Assembly: GCA_963799245.1 (NCBI GenBank)
Contig: CAWCWN010000005.1
Coordinates: forward strand, 1-64,000
Length of the DNA: 64,000 bases
Direction of reading: 5' to 3'
Source: CAWCWN01 sp963799245
GTDB lineage: Bacteria > Chloroflexota > Ktedonobacteria > Ktedonobacterales > Ktedonobacteraceae
This document shows, piece by piece, positions 43,982 through 53,388 of the stretch. Numbering within the stretch: position 1 is the first letter of the stretch; each line of letters opens with the position of its first letter. Under the pieces are notes generated by a model. It saw nothing but the letters and a program-made list of their open reading frames with translations, did no database searches and was not told the DNA's origin. Made by a program: the position numbers and the translations under genes.

Positions 43982-46900
43982 ATGCAACAGCAACAGAACT
44001 CTGACTATAACAGCGAGCCCGCTGCGCGTGAACAACTGGCATCTCCACCCTTACCGTCAGGTACGGTCTCAACCTCGCGGCCGGGCTGGTGGAACGCCAG
44101 AGCTGGCGCCCAGTGGAGGCGCTTCTATGACTGGTCGACCTCTGCATCGTTCATCGGCTATCTGCTGGCAGTTCTGGGGCAGGTGCTGGCAGTTCTGGCG
44201 ATGGCCGCTACCTTGCGGGCATTCCCCACTTTTCGCTTTCCCGAGGCCCTCGCCATCCTGGTTGTCGTTCTGATTTCACTTGGATGGGGCACTGGACCCG
44301 CTATCATCGCCACCCTTAGCGGGAGCATCCTGCAGATATACCTGCTCCTACCTCCGTATTACTCCTTTACCCTGGCACGCTCTGAAGATGCCGTCGCAGC
44401 CGGCCTTTACACGCTTATCGGACTTGCCATCAGCGTAATGGCCGGTCAGGCACAGCGCGCCCGCCTGCAGGCCGATGAACGTACAAGGCAGGAGGAGCGC
44501 TACCGCATCATTGTACAGACCGCTAATGAAGGCATCTGGCTTGTTGATCGCGCCGCGCAGACGCTCTATGGCAATGAGCGCCTGGCAGAGATGCTCGGAG
44601 TTCGGGCCACAGAGCTGCCAGGACTCAACATCCTGGAGTTCGTCTACCCAGAAGACAGGGCTGAAGGCAGGGCCAGGATGAGAAATAACCTGCATGGCCA
44701 GCAGGAACATTTCGAGTTCCGCTGGCGCCGTCGCGATGGCCGACCGCTCTACACCCAGGTCGCGACAAGCCCGGTGCGCGATGAGAACGGCGCCAGTGTG
44801 AGCGTGCTGGGGCTGCTTACCGACATCACCACTCGCAGGCTTACCGAACAGGCGCTCCAGCTCAGTGAAGAACGTCTGCGCGTCGCGCTGAAAAACTCTT
44901 CGATAACGGTGTATCAACAGGACCAGAACCTGCGCTATACCTGGATGAGTAATCCCCTGTCCTCCTTTACCTCCCTGGATATCGTGGGAAAAACAGATCT
45001 CGATTTTGTGCTGCCTGAAGAAGCAGAGCACCTGACGGAACTCAAGCGCCGTGTACTCACCACCGGCCAGGGTGTACGCGCAGAGGTATACACCACCAGC
45101 GACGCAGGCGCGCGCATCCTGGAACTGACGATCGAGCCCATACGCGAGGATAGCGGGGCAATTACCGGCGTGACCGGGACGGCCATTGACATCACCGCGC
45201 GCAAGCAGGCCGAGGAAGAGCGTACGCAGTTGCTTGCGCGCGCCCAGCACAGCGAGTTCCGCTTCCAGCGGCTCTTCGAGGCCAACCTTATCGGACTGCT
45301 GATCGCGGACCAGGAGCGGATCATCGAGGCCAACGATGCCTTCCTGGACATGGTGGGTTATTCGCGCTCCGAGCTGGAAAGCGGACAGCTGCGCTGGCAG
45401 GAGATGACGCCGCGCGAATATCAGTTGAAAAATGAGCAGGCTGTAAAGGACCTCACACAACGCGGAGAATGCCCGCCCTTTGATGAGGAATACCTGCGCA
45501 AGGACGGCAGTCGCGTTCCGATTCTGATCGGCGCAGTCGTCGTTGAGCGCACCCCCTTGCGCTGGATCAGTTTTGTGCTCGATCTCAGCGAGCGCAAGCA
45601 ACTGGAACAGAAAGCCAGGGATCGCGCCAGGGAGCTGGAGACTCTCTTCGAAGCCATGACCGATGGGGTGATAGTCTTTGATGCAAAGGGCGGCATCCGC
45701 CAGTTGAACTCCGCCGCGCGCGCGCAGCTCGATAAGTATATTCCGCCGGAAAGCTGGCTGGGCTCGGCCCGCGAACGCGCAGAGTACGTTGCCCCAAGGT
45801 CGCCGGAGGGAAAGCCTCTCCGGCCCGAGCAGATGCCCGTGCTGCGCTTTTTAGAGGGAGAGACGATCAATGGAGCCGACGCAGCAGATGTGCTGATATC
45901 AACGTTCAAGGGAGAGGAGCTGTGGCTGAACATGAGCGGGGCCCCCCTCCACGACGAACAGGGACAGATCGTAGGCGCCATCTCGCTTGCACGTGATGTG
46001 ACCGAACGCCGCAAACTGGAGCAGCGCACGCGCAAGGCTTTAGCAGCGCTTCTCGAAATGGCGCAGGTGATTGTACGAGGTTCTGATCAGGAGGATCACG
46101 ACACCAATAACTCCACCACCCGCGCGCAGCAGGTAATGCAGCGCATGGCCGAGTTGACGCGGGAGGTCCTGGGCTGCCAGCGCCTGAGCTTTATACATGT
46201 GGAGCCGCAGACGGAATTACTGCGCCCACTCGCGGTAGTGGGACTCTCCCCCGAGCAGGAGCAGCAGTGGTGGCGCGAGCAGGAACAACAGGAAATACAT
46301 CTCTCCGTTGGTCCCGACCACTCCCTGGTAGATCGCTTACGCGCCAACGAAGTTCTCGTGCTGGATCTGACACTGCCACCATACAACGATCAACCCAATC
46401 CCTATGGCGTCAAACAGATGCTGGTCGCCCCCATGGCGCTCGGCGGCCGCCTGCTCGGCTACCTCACACTCGATTACGGCGGCCTCGATCATACCTATAC
46501 CCCCGAGGAGGTCGCGCTCACGCGAGCGGTGACCGAGCTGACAGCACTGGCAATGGAGCGGGATCGATTACTGGCAGAGACAGCCATGGCGCGGGCAAAT
46601 GAGCTGGCGGCCACCTCCGCCAACCGCCTCAAGGATGAGTTTATCGGTATCGCCAGCCACGAGCTACGCACTCCCCTGACAAGCATGAAAGGCAACCTCC
46701 AGCTGGCACAACGCCAGCTCAGGCGCATCCTTGCCCACAATCCTGGCGAAATGAGCCATGCGCTTGATCAGGTGCTCGCCTCTCTGCAGCGCACGAGCCG
46801 GCAGATTGAGCGGCAGAATCGCCTGGTGCAGGATCTGCTGGATGCCTCACGCCTCGAGACCGGCAGCTTCGAGCTGCGGCCCACCGCATTTGACCTGGTG

Positions 46901-47371
46901 GCCTTGATACAAGAGGTGGTCGAAGATCAGCAGAAAGTAACCCCGACGCGCACAATTGCTGTGGAACTCCCCGCCACTAGACCGCTAGTGGTCGCGGCGG
47001 ACCACGACCGCCTGAGCCAGGTTGTGAGTAATTATCTGTCAAATGCCCTCAAGTATTCTGAGGACGACAAGCCCGTAGCTATCCGCCTTGAGGTGCTGGC
47101 AGGTGCGGCAAAAGTCGCCGTACGCGATCACGGGCCCGGGCTCCCACCCGAGGAGCTGCAGCACATCTGGGAGCGCTTCTACCGCGTTCCAGGGGTCGCG
47201 GTCATAAGCGGCTCGGGCATCGGCCTGGGGCTGGGGCTGCATATCAGCCACATGATCGTCAAGCGACACAAAGGCGACGTCGGCGTCGAGAGCGAGCCGG
47301 GGCAGGGATCGACCTTCTGGTTTACCCTGCCACTCGACCATCAGACGGATGGCTCCGCGCAGCAGAGCTGA
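43982..47371 (+). CDS. Multi-PAS hybrid-free sensor histidine kinase with DUF4118 membrane domain
   Basis: A 1129-residue sensor. Residues 55-165 form a KdpD-like four-helix DUF4118 domain (LGWGTGPAIIATLSGSILQIY). Four to five PAS domains follow, each ending in a PAC block such as GLLTDITTRRLTEQALQLSE, GTAIDITARKQAEE, FVLDLSERKQLEQ and ISLARDVTERRKLEQ. A GAF-like domain lies at about 700-860, then HisKA with FIGIASHELRTPLTSMKG (His near 892) and a HATPase with SNYLSNALKYSEDD, HGPGLPPEE, GSGIGLGLGLHIS. No receiver domain or partner regulator is adjacent. The signal is unknown. Confidence 0.93.
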   Translation: MQQQQNSDYNSEPAAREQLASPPLPSGTVSTSRPGWWNARAGAQWRRFYDWSTSASFIGYLLAVLGQVLAVLAMAATLRAFPTFRFPEALAILVVVLISLGWGTGPAIIATLSGSILQIYLLLPPYYSFTLARSEDAVAAGLYTLIGLAISVMAGQAQRARLQADERTRQEERYRIIVQTANEGIWLVDRAAQTLYGNERLAEMLGVRATELPGLNILEFVYPEDRAEGRARMRNNLHGQQEHFEFRWRRRDGRPLYTQVATSPVRDENGASVSVLGLLTDITTRRLTEQALQLSEERLRVALKNSSITVYQQDQNLRYTWMSNPLSSFTSLDIVGKTDLDFVLPEEAEHLTELKRRVLTTGQGVRAEVYTTSDAGARILELTIEPIREDSGAITGVTGTAIDITARKQAEEERTQLLARAQHSEFRFQRLFEANLIGLLIADQERIIEANDAFLDMVGYSRSELESGQLRWQEMTPREYQLKNEQAVKDLTQRGECPPFDEEYLRKDGSRVPILIGAVVVERTPLRWISFVLDLSERKQLEQKARDRARELETLFEAMTDGVIVFDAKGGIRQLNSAARAQLDKYIPPESWLGSARERAEYVAPRSPEGKPLRPEQMPVLRFLEGETINGADAADVLISTFKGEELWLNMSGAPLHDEQGQIVGAISLARDVTERRKLEQRTRKALAALLEMAQVIVRGSDQEDHDTNNSTTRAQQVMQRMAELTREVLGCQRLSFIHVEPQTELLRPLAVVGLSPEQEQQWWREQEQQEIHLSVGPDHSLVDRLRANEVLVLDLTLPPYNDQPNPYGVKQMLVAPMALGGRLLGYLTLDYGGLDHTYTPEEVALTRAVTELTALAMERDRLLAETAMARANELAATSANRLKDEFIGIASHELRTPLTSMKGNLQLAQRQLRRILAHNPGEMSHALDQVLASLQRTSRQIERQNRLVQDLLDASRLETGSFELRPTAFDLVALIQEVVEDQQKVTPTRTIAVELPATRPLVVAADHDRLSQVVSNYLSNALKYSEDDKPVAIRLEVLAGAAKVAVRDHGPGLPPEELQHIWERFYRVPGVAVISGSGIGLGLGLHISHMIVKRHKGDVGVESEPGQGSTFWFTLPLDHQTDGSAQQS

Positions 47372-47427
47372 TAGGAGTTTTCCTTTCATGCTCACCAGCC
47401 GCCTGGACAGTCCACTGGCGCGCATGG

Positions 47428-47458
47428 CCGCCCCTGAGGGGAGGCGGCTGTTTTTTTG
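47428..47458 (+). terminator. Rho-independent terminator after the histidine kinase
   Basis: GCCGCC and GGCGGC with an internal CCTGAGGGGA that itself pairs, followed by TGTTTTTTT. Confidence 0.85.
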
Positions 47459-47693
47459 GTCGCAGTAAGCAGCCAGGCGCTCCTGCTCAGTTGCGCTGCG
47501 TTGTATAATAGCAGGAGGGAAAATCTTCCTATCCTGGCTCCTATTGTCGCCCAGCGTCGTTTTGAGAAGCAGTAAGTTATACAAGAAGCAGCTCGAGTCT
47601 GTACGCGCCTCTCTGGAGTTTCGCTCAGCGTTCCTGGTGCGTTTAGTTCTACCGGCAGCAGACGTTTCCGCTTAATGGTGCCTTGAATAGCTG

Positions 47694-47708
47694 TCACATC
47701 AATGTGAT
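47694..47708. promoter_or_regulatory. Operator-like inverted repeat before the permease
   Basis: TCACAT-CA-ATGTGA lies about 20 bp ahead of the permease start, adjacent to its ribosome site. It could be a repressor site or part of a small hairpin. The 47459-47690 stretch before it holds no recognised gene. Confidence 0.35.
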
Positions 47709-47730
47709 AAGTAAGAAGGAGGATACCCTT

Positions 47731-49287
47731 ATGGACATCAATCTGCGCGAGGTCACCAGCTCGGCAGCGCTTGAGGAGAAAAAGAAACTACGCAAAGAGT
47801 TTAACTACCTTGACATGATCTTCTATACGCTCGCCGCGCTGATCGGGCTCGATTCACTCGGTCAATTTTCAACCAACGGCGCGCAGGCCCTCACGTGGCT
47901 GGTCATCTCCGCCATCACTTTTCTCGTACCGTATGCGTTGCTGACCGCCGAGCTCGGCAGCACTTTTACGCAGGAAGGCGGCATGTACGAGTGGTGCAAA
48001 ATGGCGGGGGGGCGCTTCTATGCAGCCCTGGGCGCTATGTTTTACTGGGTCTCCAATCCTCTCTGGCTGGGTGGTACGTTAGCAGTTGGCGCCATTGCTG
48101 CGATCAAGCTCTTATGGTTTGGCAGCTTGAGTTACAAATTTGGCGGGAGCGTAACAACTGATGCCATCGTCGAGATACTCATTGCCCTTTTCTTCGTCTG
48201 GGGAACGATCTGGTGCGCCATCATGTCCCTGCGTGTTGGCAAATATATTTCGGTCTTTGGCTCGTATCTCAAACTCGGCCTGCTGGGCGTATTCATTATC
48301 CTGGCGTTGCTCTTTCTTTCAAGTGGCCACTCCAGGGGCGGCAGCCTTAACGCGGCCGACCTGGTTCCCGGCAACTTCGGCCTGATCGTCAGTGGCATTC
48401 TACCCATACTGATTTTCCAATGGCAGGGCTTTGAAGTTCAGAACGGCGCAGGCGAAGAGATGGAGAACCCGCAGCGCGATGTGCCGCGTTCGATCATTCG
48501 CGCGGGAGCGACCGCGGTCATTGCCTATGCCGCTTTTCTGATTACGATCCTCCTCGTGCTGCCCAAAGACCAGCTATCGAACGTGGGTGGCTTCCTATCC
48601 GCCTTCAAGTCCGTCGATAGCGTACTGGGGCCCTTAGCCACGCCACTGGGCTGGCTCGTTGCGCTGGCTTTCGCCGTCGCCCTGGCCTCCAGCGGAGGAA
48701 CATGGATCATGGGCGCGGACCGTACCTATGCTATTTCAGCGCTCGACCGCACCGCCCCTCTGGTGTTTGGTCGCTTCAGTGGGAGATTTGGCACGCCGAT
48801 CGCCGTCAACCTCATGTCCGGCATCATGGCGACGGTGGCGATGGTGGCGGCGGTCCTGGTCAACAGCTTCGGCTCAGGGAGCGTGACAACCCTTTTCGCC
48901 CTGGTGCTTGGTTTTGTCATCTCGACGGCGACGATCGCCTACCTGTTCATGTTTCCGGCGTTCCTGATCCTGCGCTACAGGTATCCCCACGTTCCGCGCA
49001 CCTATCGGGTACCCGGAGGGATGCCTGTAGCGTGGATCGTAACGGCGCTGCCACTCTTATACGCGCTCAGCGCCGTCGTCTTCATTCTCGTGCCAGGCAC
49101 GCTTCCCGGTTCAGTTAGCCGGCTCACCTACGAGCTGACCCAGTTTATACCGTTGATTATCATCGTTCTGCTCACCATAGTCTTCTACATCCTGGGGCAC
49201 AGCGATAAGAGTAATCAGGACGTGGTCGTCGAGCGGAGTACAGGTGAAGCAGGGGCCAATTTAGCCGGTGGCATCGCCGGCGAGTAA
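47731..49287 (+). CDS. APC-family amino acid permease
   Basis: A 518-residue, 12-helix transporter. FNYLDMIFYTLAALIGLDSL and TAELGSTFTQEGGMYEWCKMAGG (helix 1 and the end of helix 2) and the IFQWQGFEVQNGAGEEMENPQRDVPRSI block of helix 6 are typical of the APC superfamily (GABA/glutamate or glutamate:GABA-like permeases). Start at 47731 with AAGGAGG. It is flanked by terminators and is probably monocistronic. Exact substrate unknown. Confidence 0.9.
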   Translation: MDINLREVTSSAALEEKKKLRKEFNYLDMIFYTLAALIGLDSLGQFSTNGAQALTWLVISAITFLVPYALLTAELGSTFTQEGGMYEWCKMAGGRFYAALGAMFYWVSNPLWLGGTLAVGAIAAIKLLWFGSLSYKFGGSVTTDAIVEILIALFFVWGTIWCAIMSLRVGKYISVFGSYLKLGLLGVFIILALLFLSSGHSRGGSLNAADLVPGNFGLIVSGILPILIFQWQGFEVQNGAGEEMENPQRDVPRSIIRAGATAVIAYAAFLITILLVLPKDQLSNVGGFLSAFKSVDSVLGPLATPLGWLVALAFAVALASSGGTWIMGADRTYAISALDRTAPLVFGRFSGRFGTPIAVNLMSGIMATVAMVAAVLVNSFGSGSVTTLFALVLGFVISTATIAYLFMFPAFLILRYRYPHVPRTYRVPGGMPVAWIVTALPLLYALSAVVFILVPGTLPGSVSRLTYELTQFIPLIIIVLLTIVFYILGHSDKSNQDVVVERSTGEAGANLAGGIAGE

Positions 49288-49368
49288 TCGCCGGGCGCTG
49301 GACCCCAGGGCTGTAGCGCTCGCTCTTCTACCCAAGGCCCAGGCTCGCCTGCCCGCACAGCGCTCCCT

Positions 49369-49408
49369 GAGCCATATGCGCAGCGCCTCACCCCTGCGCA
49401 TATGGCTC
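49369..49408. terminator. 15-bp hairpin after the permease
   Basis: GAGCCATATGCGCAG and its exact reverse complement around a ten-base loop, followed by CTCTAACTATA; no strong T-run. Confidence 0.6.
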
Positions 49409-49585
49409 TCTAACTATAGACATCCTGATTGTGACATAGGTCCTCCCTCTTGCGCAAGCGGCAGGCGCTGGCCAGGTCGCTTGCATTTACACGCCCGGCA
49501 GGTTATTTTATACTAGGCGCGGAGTTCGAGCTGTAACCGTGCTGGCGCGAGCGTATGCTCCGTCATGGTAATTAGGAGATAAAAC

Positions 49586-50158
49586 ATGCAAGGTGAAATA
49601 AACCCGACTTTCCAGCAGCCTCGTCATCAACGGCGCAGCCTCTTCAACACTGTGCCCCTACCGCACAAGCCGCTGAACGTCAATGTGATTTTTGAGGCGG
49701 AGAAGGCGGCCGCCGGCTTTAACAAAAGGGTGGCAATCCGATTGACAAAATTGTTTTCAGCCATGCCCACCTTCTGGCTCATTGTCGCCTGGATTGCCCT
49801 GTGGATCGCCGCGAACGCGACGATCGTACACTTTGACCCGCTGCCATGGCCGCTGCTGCTCTGCCTGGCATCCGTTCCTCAGCTGCCATTGATGATCGTG
49901 ATCATGGTCGGGCAAGGGCTACTGGGAAGACAGCAGGAATTGCAGTCGGAGGAGCAGTACAAAACAACAATTGAGACCTATCACGATATTGAACAGATCA
50001 TGGCTCACCTTTCAGCACAGGATGAAGAAATTTTACGCCAGACCCATATGATAGAGCACTTGCTGCGCGCCGCCGGCTTCTCTCCCGAACAGGTGGCCCC
50101 CCCCGCCAATGCTGAAAATCGTGGCGCGACCACCAGGGAGCCAGCAGCGCCAGGCTAG
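49586..50158 (+). CDS. DUF1003 membrane protein
   Basis: A 190-residue protein. Two transmembrane helices at about 62-80 and 85-110 (TFWLIVAWIALWIAANATIV, then DPLPWPLLLCLASVPQLPLM) are preceded by an amphipathic segment and followed by a helical Q/E-rich tail with IEQIMAHLSAQDEEILRQ. This layout is DUF1003 (function unknown; some members are linked to metal or stress). TTAGGAGA precedes the start. Confidence 0.8.
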   Translation: MQGEINPTFQQPRHQRRSLFNTVPLPHKPLNVNVIFEAEKAAAGFNKRVAIRLTKLFSAMPTFWLIVAWIALWIAANATIVHFDPLPWPLLLCLASVPQLPLMIVIMVGQGLLGRQQELQSEEQYKTTIETYHDIEQIMAHLSAQDEEILRQTHMIEHLLRAAGFSPEQVAPPANAENRGATTREPAAPG

Positions 50159-50206
50159 GCGCTCGCCGCAGCTGGCCTGGGAGACGCATATGATAAAGAG
50201 GGTAAC

Positions 50207-50262
50207 TGCATGCATGCATGCATGCATTCATTCATTCATTCATTCATTCATTCATTCATGCA
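50207..50262. repeat. Tetranucleotide microsatellite
   Basis: Five TGCA units, eight TTCA units and one more TGCA. The stop codon of the convergent gene (50252-50254) is formed within the repeat. Confidence 0.9.
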
Positions 50263-52384
50263 GGGGCAGCGACGTGAGGCGAGACTCCTGCACTTGCGCC
50301 GCGCCGCGCCGGCGCAGCAGCAGAGCGCAGGCATAGAAAATCATGACGAGTACGAGCAACAGGCGATAACCAAACAACATACTGAAGTATTCCAGTGCGC
50401 CTCCCACCATGATGCCGAGCAGATTTGAGGCAAAGGCGATATCCGCCGCCTCACTATCACGAAACGCATTGGTGAAGATGATGTTCGCCAGAAAGACCGG
50501 CGCAAAGGCCAGGATACTGGCAAGGAGGTAGCGCATAACAAGATTGGGCAGCAGGAGCGCCTCCGGCGGCAGAAGCAGATTGAAGGTCAGGATGGCGAAC
50601 AGCGCCAGGTAGAACGGCCAGACCAGGCGCAGCGCAAATCTGCGGTTCACCAGCACCGCCAGCAGCACGCTGCTGAGGATGGCGAAAAAGACGAGCGCAT
50701 TGACCAGCCAGGTGCTGCCGAACAGGAGTGAGAAGGTGGTCAGGCTCTTGACCTCAAGCAGCATAAAAGCAACCCCCAGGAAAAACATGTGCCAGTCGAA
50801 GCGCCGCAGTACTCTACGAGGCGCGAATATCAGGATCCCTCCCACGGCGTACAGCCCCACCATAGCCAGGCCGAGAATGTAGAGCGTGGGGAAGTTATGA
50901 TCGCGCAGGTAGAGGAACGGCCAGTCATCGGTTGCCGGCGCCTGTGAAGTGAGCGGAAAATAGCCCTCGCCAATGACGCTCAGGCGACCTTCATTGCGCT
51001 GCCTCTGCTCATGATAAGGCCCAAACCTCCCGGCAGGCAAGGTCGCCAGGCGCGGCCCCACCATAATCACCGCGGCACGCCCCCAGCCACCATATGTCGA
51101 GACGAGCGGCTCCTGGTTAAAGGCGTGCCCAGCCATATCAGCCAGCTTCTCCACCAGCCACTGCTCGCGGTAGTAGTTATAAAGCACCACCAGGCCCTTA
51201 GGCATCAGCCTTGCTCGAGCCGCGACGATGGATTCTTGCGTCAGCAGAAAACTTTCGAGGCGCAGGCTCGTGTTGCTCGATGTAAGAGTCAGCGAGTCAG
51301 GCAGGGCGAATATTATCAGGTCAAACTTCTCTGTTGAATTCTGCAGGAAAGAGCGGCCATCGTTGATCACGACGCGCACGCGGTGGTCGGCGTAGGGATG
51401 ATCGGGATTGTAGCGAACGCCCAGGCGCTGAATCGTGGGGTCAATCTCCACCGCGGTGATCGACCGGACGCCATAGGCCAGCGCGGTAGCGACATCAGAG
51501 CCACTGCCTGCACCGAGAATCAGCGCGTGATGAAACGAATGGCCGGGGAAAATTTGATAGAGGCGCCGGTAGAAGGGTTCCTTATCCTGCCAGGGAATCA
51601 TCGACTGGTGGCCGCCGGCGTTGTTTACATCGACAATATACCCGCTGGGGAGCGCGGGGTGAAGCAAGATCTTGTAATAGGGCGACCAGTAGGCCCCGCG
51701 CTGCAGCTGCCCGACAACCACCATGCCCGCACAGAGCACCAGGGCGACAACGATCAGTGCACGCCTGGAACTGAGCAGTAAGGTTGGCAGCGCCAGAATG
51801 CTGAACCAGAAAAGAGGCGGCAAAGAGAAATAGGACATGGCGGCGAAAGATGCAATCCCGGCCAGGCTGCCAGCTATGTCAAAAGTGTACGCCGCCAACG
51901 GCTCTACCCGAGCGAACAGCTGACCGAATGAACGCGCCAGGGGAATGAAACAGGCAGCCACCAGGCCAAAGATGATGGGCAGGACGATAAAATTTTCTGC
52001 CTGCGCGCTCTGAGCCTCACCGGCCCCGTAATAAAGTACCTGCGTCGAATTGATCTGCAGGTCGAAGCGGTTGAACGCGACAACGATGACCAGCAATAAC
52101 AGCATCAAGGGGAAGGGGAGAAACCAGAAACGCTTGCGGCGCGCAGAGAGCATACCGAGCCCGATACCCAGGAACGATGCCAGCAGAATGAAATTATTGA
52201 AGTAACTCAAGTAGCGCACGTAGGAAGGAATCCAGCGAATACAGAGCAGCTCGAAGAAGAGCATCGCAAAGGATAGCAGGAAGATGCGCGCGCGAAGATT
52301 GGCTATGAAGGGCTTCTCCGGCGCATCAATTCGCAACCATGACCAGAGCCAGGCATAACTGGAAGTGACGACTGACTGTCGCAT
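50252..52384 (-). CDS. Membrane-bound spermidine-synthase-like protein
   Basis: A 710-residue protein: N-terminal helices (FLLSFAMLFFELLCIRWIPSY, then seven or more segments to about 260), a soluble aminopropyl/methyltransferase fold with HHALILGAGSGSDVATALAYG, ITAVEIDPTIQRLG and VVINDGRSFL, and a C-terminal set of six or seven helices. Fusions of this sort are annotated as spermidine-synthase-like, but the catalytic DxxxPxG sequence is not clear, so the reaction is uncertain. AGGAGG precedes the start. The C-terminus ends in PLHE, from the microsatellite. Confidence 0.82.
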   Translation of the reverse strand: MRQSVVTSSYAWLWSWLRIDAPEKPFIANLRARIFLLSFAMLFFELLCIRWIPSYVRYLSYFNNFILLASFLGIGLGMLSARRKRFWFLPFPLMLLLLVIVVAFNRFDLQINSTQVLYYGAGEAQSAQAENFIVLPIIFGLVAACFIPLARSFGQLFARVEPLAAYTFDIAGSLAGIASFAAMSYFSLPPLFWFSILALPTLLLSSRRALIVVALVLCAGMVVVGQLQRGAYWSPYYKILLHPALPSGYIVDVNNAGGHQSMIPWQDKEPFYRRLYQIFPGHSFHHALILGAGSGSDVATALAYGVRSITAVEIDPTIQRLGVRYNPDHPYADHRVRVVINDGRSFLQNSTEKFDLIIFALPDSLTLTSSNTSLRLESFLLTQESIVAARARLMPKGLVVLYNYYREQWLVEKLADMAGHAFNQEPLVSTYGGWGRAAVIMVGPRLATLPAGRFGPYHEQRQRNEGRLSVIGEGYFPLTSQAPATDDWPFLYLRDHNFPTLYILGLAMVGLYAVGGILIFAPRRVLRRFDWHMFFLGVAFMLLEVKSLTTFSLLFGSTWLVNALVFFAILSSVLLAVLVNRRFALRLVWPFYLALFAILTFNLLLPPEALLLPNLVMRYLLASILAFAPVFLANIIFTNAFRDSEAADIAFASNLLGIMVGGALEYFSMLFGYRLLLVLVMIFYACALLLRRRGAAQVQESRLTSLPLHE

Positions 52385-52612
52385 GAGAACCTCCTCATAC
52401 TAGCGGCTGAATACAGCCTTTTTCCTTCGATAACTCTCATCGGCCGGTCTTCTGGTTTCAAGAGGGAGCAGAGTATCTTCAAAACGCCCGATATGCGAGA
52501 ATGGTAATTTTATACGTTGTGTGATAAAGACAGATGAAGGATGTGGCTCCGGCGCAGTCCAACAATCAATCGGTTGCGCTTATGAGCTGGAGGTGATAGA
52601 ATTAGGTCATAT

Positions 52613-53143
52613 ATGGAACAGCATAACAATACGAAAAATCTCATAGATGAAATAGACCAGCACATTATCGAAGCCCTCCAACAGGACGGGCGACGCCCAT
52701 TTACCAAGATCGCCGCAGACTTAGGGATTTCCGAGGCGAGCGTGCGCCAGCGCGTGGCAAACCTCATCAATAACCAGGTTATGCAGATCGTGGCGGTGAC
52801 CAATCCTATCAAACTGGGCTTCTCCCTCGCCAGTATGATAGGCATTCGCGTTTCGGGCGATCGCCTTTTAGAAGTTGCTCAGGAGATCTCCGCATTCGAT
52901 GAGGTGATCTACCTCATCCTCTGTACCGGCAGCTTCGATATACTGGCCGAGGTCGTCTGCCGCGATAACGACCACCTGCTCAGTTTCCTTACAGAGAAGC
53001 TGTACAAAGTACATGGCGTCCAGCAGGCTGAGACATACATGTACCTGCGTGTGTGCAAGCAGAATGACTGGGCCTTCCTCTCGCAGGCGCGCCTGATGCC
53101 GTTCACCCCGCACATCAGACCCTCAACTCCGCAGGACACCTAG
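52613..53143 (+). CDS. Lrp/AsnC-family transcriptional regulator
   Basis: A 176-residue regulator. The N-terminal helix-turn-helix is IDEIDQHIIEALQQDGRRPF plus IAADLGISEASVRQRVANL; the C-terminal RAM domain starts at about 75 and includes FDEVIYLILCTGSFDILAEV. Such proteins bind amino acids and control metabolism genes. The full GGAGGTGAT Shine-Dalgarno sits about 14 bp from the ATG, longer than usual. Divergent from the spermidine-synthase-like gene. Confidence 0.92.
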   Translation: MEQHNNTKNLIDEIDQHIIEALQQDGRRPFTKIAADLGISEASVRQRVANLINNQVMQIVAVTNPIKLGFSLASMIGIRVSGDRLLEVAQEISAFDEVIYLILCTGSFDILAEVVCRDNDHLLSFLTEKLYKVHGVQQAETYMYLRVCKQNDWAFLSQARLMPFTPHIRPSTPQDT

Positions 53144-53277
53144 AGAAGAGAACAAAAGTACCTGCCAGCTTCTGCTGGCAAACATGGCCTCTGCTTCGCT
53201 CACCAGAACCCTCCTGTAGGCCCCCTGGCGGCAGGAAGTGAATGGTCCCAACCGCTAGCCACTTCGTATGTGGTAGT

Positions 53278-53283
53278 GTATAA
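53278..53283 (+). promoter_or_regulatory. Consensus -10 box of the kinase gene
   Basis: TATAAT in TGTGGTAGTGTATAATACGG. With transcription starting near 53290 the ATG at 53299 would have almost no leader, which favours the later start at 53389. A -35 box is not clear. Confidence 0.5.
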
Positions 53284-53388
53284 TACGGGGGAGTATGTAT
53301 GCCAACGTGGTTGGAATGTGACACTGTCTCTTTCAAACGCGCCCCAATGCCTAGACGCATGCAGAATACAACGAGGGAGACACCTGCT

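Noticed and set aside
44348..45601. 417-codon minus ORF opposite the histidine kinase
   Set aside because: No family motifs, no ribosome site; the plus frame has PAS and kinase motifs throughout.
50207..50262. Phase-variable switch of the adjacent gene
   Set aside because: The stop codon occurs in the first repeat units read, so unit gain or loss does not change the reading frame upstream.
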